Assembly: GCF_020447305.1 (NCBI RefSeq)
Contig: NZ_CP095732.1
Span: forward strand, 2,450,501 to 2,514,500
Reading direction: 5' to 3'
Origin: Abyssibius alkaniclasticus
GTDB taxonomy: Bacteria; Pseudomonadota; Alphaproteobacteria; Rhodobacterales; Rhodobacteraceae
Length of the DNA stretch: 64,000 bases
Of the stretch, positions 17,501 to 26,717 are shown in pieces. Position 1 is the stretch's first letter; each line of letters starts with the position of its first letter. The position numbers were made by a program, and so were the translations under genes. Below the pieces are notes generated by a model, which did not search any database, was not told where the DNA came from, and saw nothing but the letters and a program-made list of their open reading frames with translations.

Positions 17501-19951
17501 CGGCGTAAGGTTCGAAATGCCCGCAGCCCCGCCGCGCGCCTGCGTCGGGTCAAGCGACATCTGCAAATATTCGCCCTGCCGCCAAAGCTGGTTCATATCG
17601 TCGTAAAAGCGCGAAAGGATATGCCCGCTTTGCCCCGTTGCGGCAATATAGAGCGAGCTGTCGGGGTTGCTGAGATTGACCACCATGCGAAAGCCCGCAC
17701 CATTCACATTGGTATAGGGTGCTGCACCCGTGCCAATGCTGATACCCCGGTTGAGCGTTTGATCACCGCCGCTGCTTTCGTGCCAGATATTTGCAAACCA
17801 GCCGACAATCGGCATCCGCCCGAAAACCGGATTTTCATAAAACGCCTGATGCGCCTCGCCCCAGCGCCAGCGGTTGATCGTGTCGCCTTGCGCGTCTTGC
17901 AGCTCGTAAATCGCATCATCCAGCGCCAGCGAAGCCATTTGTGTGCAGGTCTCGCGTTCCGTGGTGGCGGTCAGGTCACACCAGCTTGCCGCGCCGTTGA
18001 AGTCGCGCAGAACGCGTTCCAGAAACAGCGGGTCGACCTGGCGAAAACTGGCGGCAAGCTGCCCAAGCTCATCGGCCAGAATGCGGCGCTGTAGCGCGCG
18101 CGCCCAGGCGGCATAGATCAGCGGTTCGGCATCGTGTTGCGACATGTCGCCATTCCACTGGCTGAGCAAGGCCAGCGCCTCGCGCCGCTGTGCGCCGTGG
18201 CTGCCCGGCGGCGCATCCTGATCGCCAAACCACAGGTTGCGCCCCATGAGCGGCAACAATAGCCGGGCAGAAATTGAAACGGTGTCGTTCTGGATTTCCA
18301 CAAAACTTTCGATTGTGTGGAACTGCCGCGCCGCCAGCAGGTCGCGGGCGCGCAAAATGCGCTGCCCGTCACCCCAGTCATAGGAAAAATGCTGCGGGAA
18401 GGCTGCCTCGGAAACCGGGTTGTTGGTGTTCAGCACAATGCCGCCGGGCGGGTTTTCGATGACTGGGTTATCGGTGGCCGGAAAGCTGCCCTGCCAGGCA
18501 TTCACCCCAACCCAACCCGCCGCGGGCAGGCGGCCAAGGGTTTCGTTCGCAGGGCTGCGCGCGGGCATCCGCCCGGCGCTGACCATAGCGATATTTTCCG
18601 TATCGGCCATGACGACATTGAACGAGGGTGCGCTGAGCCCGGCCACCGCGCGCTTGCCCTCATCCACCGAATTGGCGCGCATCAGATCGATGGCCGCAGC
18701 AACCGAAAAATCGTCAATCGCAAGCCCGGTCCATGACAGGGAAAACTCGTGTCCGGCCGGGCGAATATCACGCAAGCCAAAGGCATTGCCGGGGATTACC
18801 GGGCCGTTGCCTGTCCAGCGCAGGTCCAGCGTGATCGGGGGCGCATCCTTGATATTCAGCACCGATGCGCGGGTCTCAAAGGCGATTGCGCCGTCTTCTG
18901 TCAGATATTCGTCGGGGTTCTGGGGGTTCACGCGCTCCAAGAACAGGTCCTGGTCGTCCAGATAACTGGCCGTCAGCCCCCAGGTGAAGGTGTTGGAGCG
19001 CCCGATCAGAATGGCGGGAATGCCGGGAATGGTTGCGCCGATCACACCGCCGGTTTCAAGCTCAAGACGCGCCAGCATCCAGGTGCCGGGGGCGGTCAGC
19101 GGCACATGCGGGTCATTGGCCAGCATTGCCCCCTGGTTTGCCGTGCGCGCGGGCAAAGCAGCCCAGGCATTGCTTGCCCCGGCCTGGCCGACCGCGCGCA
19201 GCGGCCAAAAGGGCGGGGGCGTGTTGTCTGCAAAGGTTTCGGACGGCGCACCGAACAGGGCGGCATATTCCGGAACGCTGCGAATGGGTGACCCCGGCAG
19301 AAGCGGAAACAGATCGTCAAGCCGCGCCGGGTTATCCAGCCGCAGCGCCGCTTGCGCGCGCAGCACTTCCAGCGCGGCCTTATCGGTCATTTGCAGGGCC
19401 ATCAGCTTCATCACGGCAATGGAATCAGCCGCCGTCCAGGGGGCTATGCCCGTGGGCAGAACAAAGAATTCCGGCGCGCCGCGCCCGCGCGCATTCTCGC
19501 GCACATAGCTCAGCCATGCGTTAACCCCCGCCGCATAGGCATTGAGCATTCTCAGGGTCTGCGGGCTTTGCTGCTCGACCGCCGCGATGGAGATGTTGTA
19601 AATATCAAGCGCGCGCATCAACCTGTCGGTTTCGACCGTGTCGCTGCCGAAAATTTCGGAAAGTTTGCCCTGGGCGGTGCGGCGCATCAGGGTCATCTGC
19701 CACAGCCGGTCTTGTGCATGGGCGTAGCCAAGGCCAAACAGCGCATCTTCATCGCTGGTCGCAAAGACATGCGGCACGGCATTCGCATCGCGCACAATTT
19801 CAATGGGGGCCCGCAGCCCGGCCACATCCAGATTCAGCGAATAATCCGGCAGTGAACGGCTGCCAAGATACCACAGCATCCCCAGTCCGAAAGCAGCCAC
19901 CACCAAAACGGCAATGAGGGAAATGAAAAGCCAGCGGAACAGGCGCAGCAT
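17489..19951 (-). CDS. Penicillin acylase (N-terminal nucleophile hydrolase) family protein
   Basis: The 820-residue precursor starts with a hydrophobic segment (residues 9-30) that acts as a signal or anchor, so it is probably periplasmic. The alpha-chain part includes GLGYAHAQDRLWQM near residue 74. The autocatalytic serine that becomes the beta-chain amino end is S260 in GASNAWA. The following NDPHVPL and WGLTA segments and a late WRWGEAHQA fit the family. Such enzymes cleave amides such as acyl-homoserine lactones or beta-lactam side chains; the substrate here is not deducible. It is convergent with sufS (12-base overlap) and divergent from the dehydrogenase gene at 20034. Confidence 0.9.
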   Translation of the reverse strand: MLRLFRWLFISLIAVLVVAAFGLGMLWYLGSRSLPDYSLNLDVAGLRAPIEIVRDANAVPHVFATSDEDALFGLGYAHAQDRLWQMTLMRRTAQGKLSEIFGSDTVETDRLMRALDIYNISIAAVEQQSPQTLRMLNAYAAGVNAWLSYVRENARGRGAPEFFVLPTGIAPWTAADSIAVMKLMALQMTDKAALEVLRAQAALRLDNPARLDDLFPLLPGSPIRSVPEYAALFGAPSETFADNTPPPFWPLRAVGQAGASNAWAALPARTANQGAMLANDPHVPLTAPGTWMLARLELETGGVIGATIPGIPAILIGRSNTFTWGLTASYLDDQDLFLERVNPQNPDEYLTEDGAIAFETRASVLNIKDAPPITLDLRWTGNGPVIPGNAFGLRDIRPAGHEFSLSWTGLAIDDFSVAAAIDLMRANSVDEGKRAVAGLSAPSFNVVMADTENIAMVSAGRMPARSPANETLGRLPAAGWVGVNAWQGSFPATDNPVIENPPGGIVLNTNNPVSEAAFPQHFSYDWGDGQRILRARDLLAARQFHTIESFVEIQNDTVSISARLLLPLMGRNLWFGDQDAPPGSHGAQRREALALLSQWNGDMSQHDAEPLIYAAWARALQRRILADELGQLAASFRQVDPLFLERVLRDFNGAASWCDLTATTERETCTQMASLALDDAIYELQDAQGDTINRWRWGEAHQAFYENPVFGRMPIVGWFANIWHESSGGDQTLNRGISIGTGAAPYTNVNGAGFRMVVNLSNPDSSLYIAATGQSGHILSRFYDDMNQLWRQGEYLQMSLDPTQARGGAAGISNLTPLAE

Positions 19952-20033
19952 AAACGGTCCGGGTTAGGGTTGTTGACCTTGGTCACATAGCAGTCCATCA
20001 ATCCCGTAACAATGGCACGAGAGGAGAGCGATT

Positions 20034-20900
20034 ATGGCAAAAGTAGCATTTATTGGCCTTGGCGTTATGGGCTATCCAATGGCGGGGCATTTGCAGGCCG
20101 CAGGCCATAGCGTGTGCGTTTACAACCGCACGGCGGCAAAAGCCGCCGATTGGGTTGCAGAACATGGCGGAACCGCCGCACCAACCCCTGCCGCCGCCGC
20201 TCAGGGTGCCGAAATGGTCTTTGCCTGTGTGGGCAATGATGATGATTTGCGCAGCGTGACCATTGGTGAGGGCGGGGCGTTTGCGGCAATGGCCGCCGGG
20301 TCAATTTTTGTTGATCACACCACGGCCAGCGCCGAAGTGGCCCGCGAACTGGCCGAAGAGGCCGAAGCCGCGCGGTTTTCCTTTATCGATGCGCCGGTTT
20401 CCGGCGGTCAGGCGGGGGCGGAAAGCGGCAAGCTGACGGTGATGTGCGGTGGTGATTCGGCGGCGTTTGAGCGCGCTGCACCCATCATCGCCGCGTTTTC
20501 ACAAGCCTGCCAGCTGCTCGGGCCAAGCGGGGCCGGCCAACTGGCCAAAATGGTCAACCAGATCTGCATAGCCGGGCTGGTGCAGGGGCTGGCCGAGGGG
20601 CTGAATTTTGCCGAAAAAGCCGGGCTGGATGGCAAGGCGGTGGTCGATGTCATTTCCAAAGGTGCGGCGGGCTCCTGGCAAATGGCCAACCGGCACGAAA
20701 CCATGCTGGCCGATAAATTCGATTTTGGCTTCGCGGTGGACTGGATGCGCAAGGATCTGGGCATTTGCCTGGCCGAGGCCAACCGCAATGGCGCCAACCT
20801 GCCGGTTACGGCATTGGTTGACCAGTTCTACAAGGATGTGCAGCAAATGGGCGGCGGGCGCTGGGATACATCCAGCCTGATCCGCCGCCTGAAACGCTAG
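20034..20900 (+). CDS. 3-hydroxyisobutyrate dehydrogenase-family NAD(P)-dependent oxidoreductase
   Basis: The 288-residue protein has the amino-terminal Rossmann motif FIGLGVMGYPMA and the substrate-binding signature DAPVSGGQAGAESGKLTVM. The catalytic lysine lies in GAGQLAKMVNQ, with an all-helical second domain after residue 165. This is the beta-hydroxyacid dehydrogenase family (3-hydroxyisobutyrate, tartronate semialdehyde or succinic semialdehyde type). A link with mmsA in valine breakdown is chemically plausible, but the two genes are 18 kb apart and the substrate is unproven. GAGGAGAG lies 6-13 bases before the ATG. Its stop shares bases with that of the convergent helicase gene. Confidence 0.88.
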   Translation: MAKVAFIGLGVMGYPMAGHLQAAGHSVCVYNRTAAKAADWVAEHGGTAAPTPAAAAQGAEMVFACVGNDDDLRSVTIGEGGAFAAMAAGSIFVDHTTASAEVARELAEEAEAARFSFIDAPVSGGQAGAESGKLTVMCGGDSAAFERAAPIIAAFSQACQLLGPSGAGQLAKMVNQICIAGLVQGLAEGLNFAEKAGLDGKAVVDVISKGAAGSWQMANRHETMLADKFDFGFAVDWMRKDLGICLAEANRNGANLPVTALVDQFYKDVQQMGGGRWDTSSLIRRLKR

Positions 20901-22711
20901 GCGTCTGTCGTGTTGTCGGCCTTGGGCGCATCTGCATCCTGGGCCGCATCGGGCTTTGCTGCCGGTGCTTTGGCGCGGGTGCGCACGCGGCGCTTGGGCT
21001 TTTCGGCGGCCGGTTCCTTGAGTTCCGGCGCGTCAGAAGGGGCAACTGGCGCGGCTTCGGGCGCGGCTTCGGCTGCGGGCGCGGCTTCGGCTGCGGGCGC
21101 GGCTTCGGCTGCGGGCGCGGCTTCGGCACCAGCGTCAACCGCTGGCTTTTTGGCGCGGCTGCGTGGTTTGCGCTTTGGTTTTTCCGGTTTTGCGGGCGCT
21201 TCGGCTTGCGCATCGCCCTGTTCATCCGGTGCGCTTTCATCATCGTCATTCGCGTTGATCACCGGCATACGGAAATCGAGCGTCAGAAAATGCGGCACAT
21301 GCTCGCCCATGCCGATGACGCGTTCGCCCCGGCTTTGGTTGCCGCGCCGCTCGTTGCGCGCACGTGGCTGCTGGCGCGCAGCCGGTTCCGGCTGGGGTGC
21401 TGCAACCGCTTCGGTTTCGGCCTGTTCTGTTACGGCGCTTGGGCTGTCTGGCGTCACATCGGCCTCTTTCGGTGCGGCGCGCTTGCGGCTGCGGCTGCGC
21501 GCGGGGCGGTCTTCGGCCTCGGCCTGTTTGGGTTTTTCAGCGGGGGCTTCAAGTGCGGCCACCGCCAGCGGGTCGTCCATTGCCGGAATGGGTTTGCCAA
21601 TCAGGTCTTCAATCGCGGCCACGTTCTTGGCATCGGCAGGCACGGCAATGGTCAGCGCACGGCCAAGCCGGCCCGCACGGCCCGTGCGGCCAATGCGATG
21701 CACATAATCCTCGGAATGGCTGGGCACGTCGTAGTTGATGACATGGCTGACGGCCGGAATATCAAGCCCGCGCGCCGCCACATCAGAGGCGACAAGAATG
21801 CGCAGCTTGTCATCGCGAAAGCTTTGCAAGATGCGCGTGCGCACCGATTGGTCAAGGTCGCCATGAATGGCCGCCGCATCCAGCCCGTGCTTTTTGAGCG
21901 ATTTCGCAACCACATCGACATCACGCTTGCGATTGCAGAATATGATGGCATTGGTCAGCCCCTCACCCTCGGCGGCGATAAGGCGGCGCAAAACCTCGCG
22001 CTTTTCCTTGTCGGCACGGTCGCGGCGGCTGGGAATGTGGGTGCATAGAAATTGCGTGATGGTTTCAGAGGCCGTGGCCTGCCGCGCCACTTCAACACGC
22101 ACGGGGTTGTGCAGAAATTCCTGCGTTATGCGGGTAATTTCCGGCGCCATCGTGGCGGAAAAGAACAGCGTTTGCCGCGTAAAAGGCAGCAGTTTGAAGA
22201 TGCGCTCGATATCGGGGATGAAGCCCATATCAAGCATCCGGTCAGCCTCGTCGACCACCATGATCTGCACGCCGGTCAGCAGCAGCTTGCCGCGTTCGAA
22301 ATGGTCAAGCAGGCGGCCCGGCGTGGCAATAAGCACATCAACGCCACGGGTTATAAGCTGGTCCTGGTCCTTGAAACTGACCCCGCCAATCAGCAGTGCC
22401 TTGGTCAGCTTTGTGTATTTGGCATAGGTGTCGAAGTTTTCGGCCACCTGCGCGGCCAATTCGCGCGTGGGGCACAGCACAAGGCTGCGCGGCATCCGCG
22501 CGCGCGCACGGCCCTGGCCAAGAATGGTGATCATCGGCAGCACGAAGCTGGCGGTTTTACCCGTGCCGGTTTGGGCAATGCCCAGAACATCGCGCGCCTG
22601 CAAGGCGTGCGGAATGGCTTCGGCCTGAATGGGGGTAGGGGTGGTATAGCCGGTTTCGATTACGGCTTTAAGCACCTTGGGGTCTAATCCAAGTTCGGAG
22701 AAATCTGTCAT
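20897..22711 (-). CDS. DEAD-box RNA helicase with long low-complexity tail
   Basis: The 604-residue protein begins MTDFSELGLDPKVLKAVIET. The helicase core (about 1-370) shows the Q motif TPTPIQ, Walker A AQTGTGKT, PTRELA, TPGRLLDH, VVDEADRML (a DEAD box), SATM, and later ASDVAARGLDIP and HRIGRTGRAG. This places it with RhlE-type helicases that remodel RNA or ribosome precursors. The last ~230 residues are disordered and rich in Ala, Pro, Glu, Lys and Arg, with a hexapeptide repeat (AEAAPA) from an 18-bp DNA repeat; such tails often bind RNA. The ATG at 22711 is preferred over an extension of 27 codons by homology to the family start. Confidence 0.94.
   Translation of the reverse strand: MTDFSELGLDPKVLKAVIETGYTTPTPIQAEAIPHALQARDVLGIAQTGTGKTASFVLPMITILGQGRARARMPRSLVLCPTRELAAQVAENFDTYAKYTKLTKALLIGGVSFKDQDQLITRGVDVLIATPGRLLDHFERGKLLLTGVQIMVVDEADRMLDMGFIPDIERIFKLLPFTRQTLFFSATMAPEITRITQEFLHNPVRVEVARQATASETITQFLCTHIPSRRDRADKEKREVLRRLIAAEGEGLTNAIIFCNRKRDVDVVAKSLKKHGLDAAAIHGDLDQSVRTRILQSFRDDKLRILVASDVAARGLDIPAVSHVINYDVPSHSEDYVHRIGRTGRAGRLGRALTIAVPADAKNVAAIEDLIGKPIPAMDDPLAVAALEAPAEKPKQAEAEDRPARSRSRKRAAPKEADVTPDSPSAVTEQAETEAVAAPQPEPAARQQPRARNERRGNQSRGERVIGMGEHVPHFLTLDFRMPVINANDDDESAPDEQGDAQAEAPAKPEKPKRKPRSRAKKPAVDAGAEAAPAAEAAPAAEAAPAAEAAPEAAPVAPSDAPELKEPAAEKPKRRVRTRAKAPAAKPDAAQDADAPKADNTTDA
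21062..21128. repeat. 18-bp tandem repeat inside the helicase tail
   Basis: The unit GCGCGGCTTCGGCTGCGG occurs three times exactly (21062-21079, 21080-21097, 21098-21115), followed by a 13-base partial copy. In the helicase frame it encodes the hexapeptide AEAAPA. A multiple of three keeps the frame on expansion or loss, so copy number may vary between strains. Confidence 0.95.
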
Positions 22712-22896
22712 TTTGGCTCGCTGAATATGTGTTGCGGCGAATTTAGGGTGCCGCACGATCGTCGCGGCCGGGCGGCCGGATTGCCACCTCACATGCCAGC
22801 GGGTTTAGCCGCATTGCGGCGCTGCGTCAATGCGACAAAGCTTTAAGGGGTTTTGCAGCCGCGATTTGCCGCTTATATGGGGGGCAAAGCAGATGG

Positions 22897-23709
22897 ATGA
22901 GCGGCATGAATGTTGAATTGAATGTAGAAACACCGAAAACCTATCGCGGGGTCGATGCGCTGCGCGTGCTGAGCGTGCGCCATTGGACAGATTATACATT
23001 CTCCTTCACCTGCGAACGGCCTGCCAGTTTCCGCTTTCGTTCGGGCGAATTTGCGATGATCGGTTTGCCAAATGGCGACAAGCCCCTGCTGCGCGCCTAT
23101 TCCATTGCCTCGCCCAATTGGCATGAAGAGCTGGAGTTTTACTCGATCAAGGTGGCCGATGGCCCGCTGACCAGCCGTTTGCAGAACCTTGCCGTGGGCG
23201 ATCATATCCTCATCCGCCCCAAGCCGGTTGGCACGCTTGTGCATGATGCGCTGATTGCCGGCAAACGGCTGGTGCTGTTTTCAACCGGCACCGGCATTGC
23301 GCCCTTTGCCAGCATCATCCGCGACCCCGAAACCTATGAAAAATTCGAAACTGTCGTGCTGACCCATACCTGCCGCGAGGTGGCCGAGCTTGATTATGGC
23401 AAGCATTTGTTTGCCGAAATCCAGCAAGACGAACTGCTGTCGGAAATGGTTGACGGGCGCTTGCAGCTTATTTCTACCACCACGCGCGAAAACAGCGAAC
23501 ATATGGGCCGCATGACCGATTGGCTGCGCGATGGCCGTTTTGAAGCCGCAACAGGCGCGGCACTTGGTGCTGCAGATGACCGTGTGATGATTTGCGGCTC
23601 GATGGCCATGCTGCAAGACCACAAGGCGATTTGCGAAGCGCGCGGCATGGACGAGGGCTCCAACTCCGCGCCCGGCGCCTTTGTCATCGAGAAGGCGTTT
23701 GTGGACTAG
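22897..23709 (+). CDS. fpr: Ferredoxin/flavodoxin-NADP reductase
   Basis: The 270-residue flavoenzyme moves electrons between NADPH and ferredoxin or flavodoxin. The FAD-binding motif RAYSIASPNWHEELEFY, the GPLTSRLQ segment and the NADP motif LFSTGTGIAPFASII are present. The carboxyl end GAFVIEKAFVD, extended past a terminal tyrosine or tryptophan, is typical of the bacterial Fpr subclass. GGGGGGC lies about 12 bases before ATG 22897; ATG 22906 is an alternative nine bases on. It is divergent from the helicase gene over 185 bases that hold no other clear feature. It may support reductive steps for Fe-S enzymes such as IspG, which is inference. Confidence 0.93.
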   Translation: MSGMNVELNVETPKTYRGVDALRVLSVRHWTDYTFSFTCERPASFRFRSGEFAMIGLPNGDKPLLRAYSIASPNWHEELEFYSIKVADGPLTSRLQNLAVGDHILIRPKPVGTLVHDALIAGKRLVLFSTGTGIAPFASIIRDPETYEKFETVVLTHTCREVAELDYGKHLFAEIQQDELLSEMVDGRLQLISTTTRENSEHMGRMTDWLRDGRFEAATGAALGAADDRVMICGSMAMLQDHKAICEARGMDEGSNSAPGAFVIEKAFVD

Positions 23710-24466
23710 GCCGCCAGATGGTCGCGAATTTCGCAACCTCGTCCCAGTCTTCGGCATAGGCTTCGTCAAACGGTTTGCGGGTTTCGGCGGTAAAAGCCTC
23801 GAACCGCGGATTGGCCTCGCTTACCCGGTTTGACTCGAAGAACGCTTTGAAAGGCCCGCCCTTGCTGGGGGGTTCTGCCAACAATGCCAGTTGCGCAACC
23901 GCGCTGACCGAAAGCCGCTTGTTGATGTGGCGCGGGGGCCGGGCGCCGAATTCTACGATACGGTTCCCGCTTACAAGCTGCGCGACTGCGTCTTCATTGC
24001 CGCGAAAATCGGCATAATCCCAAACGGTAACCGGGCTGTTCGGAAGCCGCGCGGCAATCTCGCGCAACACATCGCCCCAACGCCGGGTTGGCTTTACACC
24101 GGGGTCGAAGGCCCAAAAGCTCTGGCGCTTGATCGCCTCTGTCCAGGACGAGGTGAAATAGTCGGCATAGTTGCGCAAGCACAGGAATATTCTTGGCGCA
24201 AAAGGCGCAAGAATGCGCAGGTCGGCTGATGGCCGCGCGAATTTCTCACCGTTCTTGAAGCCGCCCAGCAGGTTCTCATCGCTCATGACAACCGCCGCAT
24301 CACCATGCAGATAGTCAGGCGCTTCCTTTGTTACTGTCAGGGTTGCGCGCACATCCCGTTCGTTGACCCAACGGGTGTTGGGCGCGAATGTCGAGCGGTC
24401 CAGCCAGCGCTGCAAATAGGTGGTGCCGGATTTCCGAACGCCGATATGAAGGTGGAATGCCTCCAC
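23684..24466 (-). CDS. Sulfotransferase-like protein
   Basis: The 260-residue protein begins MEAFHLHIGVRKSGTTYLQR, with the 5'-phosphosulfate-binding loop (R-K-S-G-T-T) at 11-16. An RIFLCLRNYADYFTSSW segment near residue 92 resembles the 3'-phosphate-binding part of PAPS-dependent sulfotransferases. The acceptor is unknown; carbohydrate or surface polysaccharide is a family guess. The start is a GTG placed 3 bases after the prfC stop, so it is read through from prfC. The 3' end overlaps fpr by 26 bases in convergent orientation. It looks like an accessory gene inserted behind prfC. Confidence 0.72.
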   Translation of the reverse strand: MEAFHLHIGVRKSGTTYLQRWLDRSTFAPNTRWVNERDVRATLTVTKEAPDYLHGDAAVVMSDENLLGGFKNGEKFARPSADLRILAPFAPRIFLCLRNYADYFTSSWTEAIKRQSFWAFDPGVKPTRRWGDVLREIAARLPNSPVTVWDYADFRGNEDAVAQLVSGNRIVEFGARPPRHINKRLSVSAVAQLALLAEPPSKGGPFKAFFESNRVSEANPRFEAFTAETRKPFDEAYAEDWDEVAKFATIWRPSPQTPSR

Positions 24467-24469
24467 GCA

Positions 24470-26077
24470 CTACACCTGCATTTCCTTTGTGGCGCGCAAG
24501 GTAATGTCGGGGTAGTCGCGCACGACACGGTCGATATCCCATTGCAGGCGGGTCAGAAACACCGGGTCGCCATCATGGTCGGCGGCCATATGGCCCTTGT
24601 TGGCGGCGATAAAGGCATCAACCTTGTCACGCGCGCCCTGCACCCAGCGGGCCGAGGTGAACTGCGTTGGCTCCATACGCACCGGCAACCCGTATTCGGT
24701 TTCAATCCGGCTGGCCAGCACCTCGAATTGCAACTGGCCGACAACGCCCACAATCCAACCCGAACCAATCAGCGGTTTCAGCACTTTGGCAGCGCCTTCT
24801 TCGGCGAATTGTGTCAGCGCCTTTTCCAGATGCTTGGCTTTCATCGGGTCGCCCGCGCGCACCGATTGCAGCAGTTCCGGCGCAAACGAGGGCAGGCCGG
24901 TGAATTTCAGATCTTCCCCCTCGGTCAGACTGTCGCCAATGCGCAACTGCCCGTGGTTTGGAATGCCGATAATGTCACCCGCCCAGGCGTCTTCGGCCAA
25001 CTCGCGGTCATTGGCCAGAAACATCACCGGGTTGGAAATGGCCATCGGCTTGCCCGAACGCACATGCTTGAGCTTCATGCCGCGCATGAAATGGCCCGAA
25101 CACAGCCGCACAAAGGCTACACGGTCGCGGTGCTTTGGGTCCATATTCGCCTGAACCTTGAAGACAAAGCCGGAAACCTTTGTTTCATCAGGGGAAATTT
25201 TCCTTGGCTCTGCGGGGCGCACCTGGGGTTCCGGGCCAAATTCGGCGATGCCGGTCATAAGCTCCTGCACACCGAACGAGTTGATGGCCGAGCCAAACCA
25301 GATCGGTGTCATCGTGCCTTCGGCAAAGGCTTTCCGCTCGAAGGCTGGCAGCAATTCACGTGCCATTTCAACCTCTTCGCGCAGTTTGCTCAGCAAATGC
25401 GGCGGCACATGCTCGGCGATCTTCGGGTCATCCAACCCGCTGATTTTCACCGATTGCGCGCGGATGTTCCGATCCCCCCGGCTCATCAGTTCAAGCCGGT
25501 CGTGAAGCATGTCATAACAGCCCAGAAACTCGCGCCCCATGCCAATGGGCCAGCTTGCGGGGGCAACGTCTATGGCAAGGTTCTGCTGGATTTCATCAAT
25601 AATATCAAAGGTATCGCGGCTTTCGCGGTCCATCTTGTTGCAAAAGGTCAGAATCGGCAAATCGCGCAGGCGGCAGACTTCAAACAGCTTTTGCGTCTGG
25701 CTTTCAACGCCCTTGGCGCCGTCAATCACCATCACCGCCGCATCGACCGCCGTCAGCGTGCGATAGGTGTCTTCGGAAAAGTCACTATGGCCGGGCGTAT
25801 CGACAAGATTGAACCAGAAGTCACTGAATTCAAACGACATTGCCGAAGCCGATACTGAAATGCCGCGCTCCTGCTCCATCTTGATGAAGTCCGAGCGTGA
25901 GCGCCGCGCCTCGCCCTTGGCGCGCACCTGGCCCGCCATTTGAATCGCGCCACCATAAAGCAGGAACTTCTCGGTCAGCGTGGTTTTGCCCGCATCCGGG
26001 TGGCTGATAATCGCAAATGTGCGGCGCCGGGCAATTTCCGGCGGCAATTCGGGGGTGTTTTTGGCATTGTCCAACAT
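24470..26077 (-). CDS. prfC: Peptide chain release factor 3
   Basis: RF3 is a translational GTPase that recycles RF1 and RF2 from the ribosome. The 535-residue length is typical. The G1 motif appears as SHPDAGKTT, with G3 in VDTPGHSDFSEDTYRTL and G4 as FCNKMDRE. The RGISVSASAMSFEF switch region matches RF3 rather than EF-G. Its termination partner RF1 (prfA) lies at 41969. The ATG at 26077 is the family start. It is divergent from the DUF1353 gene over 71 bases. Confidence 0.96.
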   Translation of the reverse strand: MLDNAKNTPELPPEIARRRTFAIISHPDAGKTTLTEKFLLYGGAIQMAGQVRAKGEARRSRSDFIKMEQERGISVSASAMSFEFSDFWFNLVDTPGHSDFSEDTYRTLTAVDAAVMVIDGAKGVESQTQKLFEVCRLRDLPILTFCNKMDRESRDTFDIIDEIQQNLAIDVAPASWPIGMGREFLGCYDMLHDRLELMSRGDRNIRAQSVKISGLDDPKIAEHVPPHLLSKLREEVEMARELLPAFERKAFAEGTMTPIWFGSAINSFGVQELMTGIAEFGPEPQVRPAEPRKISPDETKVSGFVFKVQANMDPKHRDRVAFVRLCSGHFMRGMKLKHVRSGKPMAISNPVMFLANDRELAEDAWAGDIIGIPNHGQLRIGDSLTEGEDLKFTGLPSFAPELLQSVRAGDPMKAKHLEKALTQFAEEGAAKVLKPLIGSGWIVGVVGQLQFEVLASRIETEYGLPVRMEPTQFTSARWVQGARDKVDAFIAANKGHMAADHDGDPVFLTRLQWDIDRVVRDYPDITLRATKEMQV

Positions 26078-26148
26078 GATTGCGGTATATGTGAGGTCGT
26101 ATCGAAGGGCAATGGTGCCAATTCACGCGCAGAGAAAAGGAATGTGAC

Positions 26149-26715
26149 ATGGTCAATTTCAGCCATCCGATCAGCGTTTTTGCGATGAGCTACAAGATGC
26201 GTGGCACGGCGCAGGAATCCCTCTGGTGGCAATTATTGCCCCCTGCCTGGCGGGCGGAACGCTGGATCGTTGCCTATCCGCTGGTCTATAATGTGCATAG
26301 CGACGCCACTGCGCAGGAACAGATTACCGTGCCCAGCGGGTTCATGTTTGATGGCGCGTCAATTCCGCCCGGCATTACGCTGCTTTTGCCGCGGTCGCAT
26401 CCGGTTTATATGGCCGCGGCCGCCCTGCATGACTGGCTCTATGTCGATGTGGTCTGGTCCGGAACGCGCCGCCAGGCCGACCGTATTTTCTTTGATGCGA
26501 TGCGCGAGTTGAACACGCCAAAACCCTGGGCCTGGGCAATGTGGCTTGCCGTGCGCGCCTTTGGCGGGTTTTACTGGTGGCCGCGCCGCTTGCGGGTGCG
26601 CCGTGGCCAACCCTATGATGTGGCCGATCAGATAATAGACCTTGCAGCCTATATGAAGGTCGATGATGTTGGGCCCATAGACGCGGCACCACGCATATCG
26701 GCACGAAAGGAATGA
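26149..26715 (+). CDS. DUF1353 domain-containing protein
   Basis: The 188-residue protein has the DUF1353 hallmarks ITVPSGFMFDGASIPPG and, about 35 residues later, AAAALHDWLYVD, followed by a Trp-rich stretch (WAWAMWLAVRAFGGFYWWPRR). Family members occur in phages and in bacterial chromosomes, with no established function. Here no other phage gene is near, so it seems to be a chromosomal gene. AAAAGGAATG lies before the start. Its TGA is two bases ahead of the likely SDR start, and the two genes are probably coupled. Confidence 0.8.
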   Translation: MVNFSHPISVFAMSYKMRGTAQESLWWQLLPPAWRAERWIVAYPLVYNVHSDATAQEQITVPSGFMFDGASIPPGITLLLPRSHPVYMAAAALHDWLYVDVVWSGTRRQADRIFFDAMRELNTPKPWAWAMWLAVRAFGGFYWWPRRLRVRRGQPYDVADQIIDLAAYMKVDDVGPIDAAPRISARKE

Positions 26716-26717
26716 AG

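Noticed and set aside
26149-26715. Prophage remnant suggested by the DUF1353 gene
   Set aside because: No integrase, terminase, capsid, tail or lysis gene and no att-like repeat lies near, and the neighbours are housekeeping genes.
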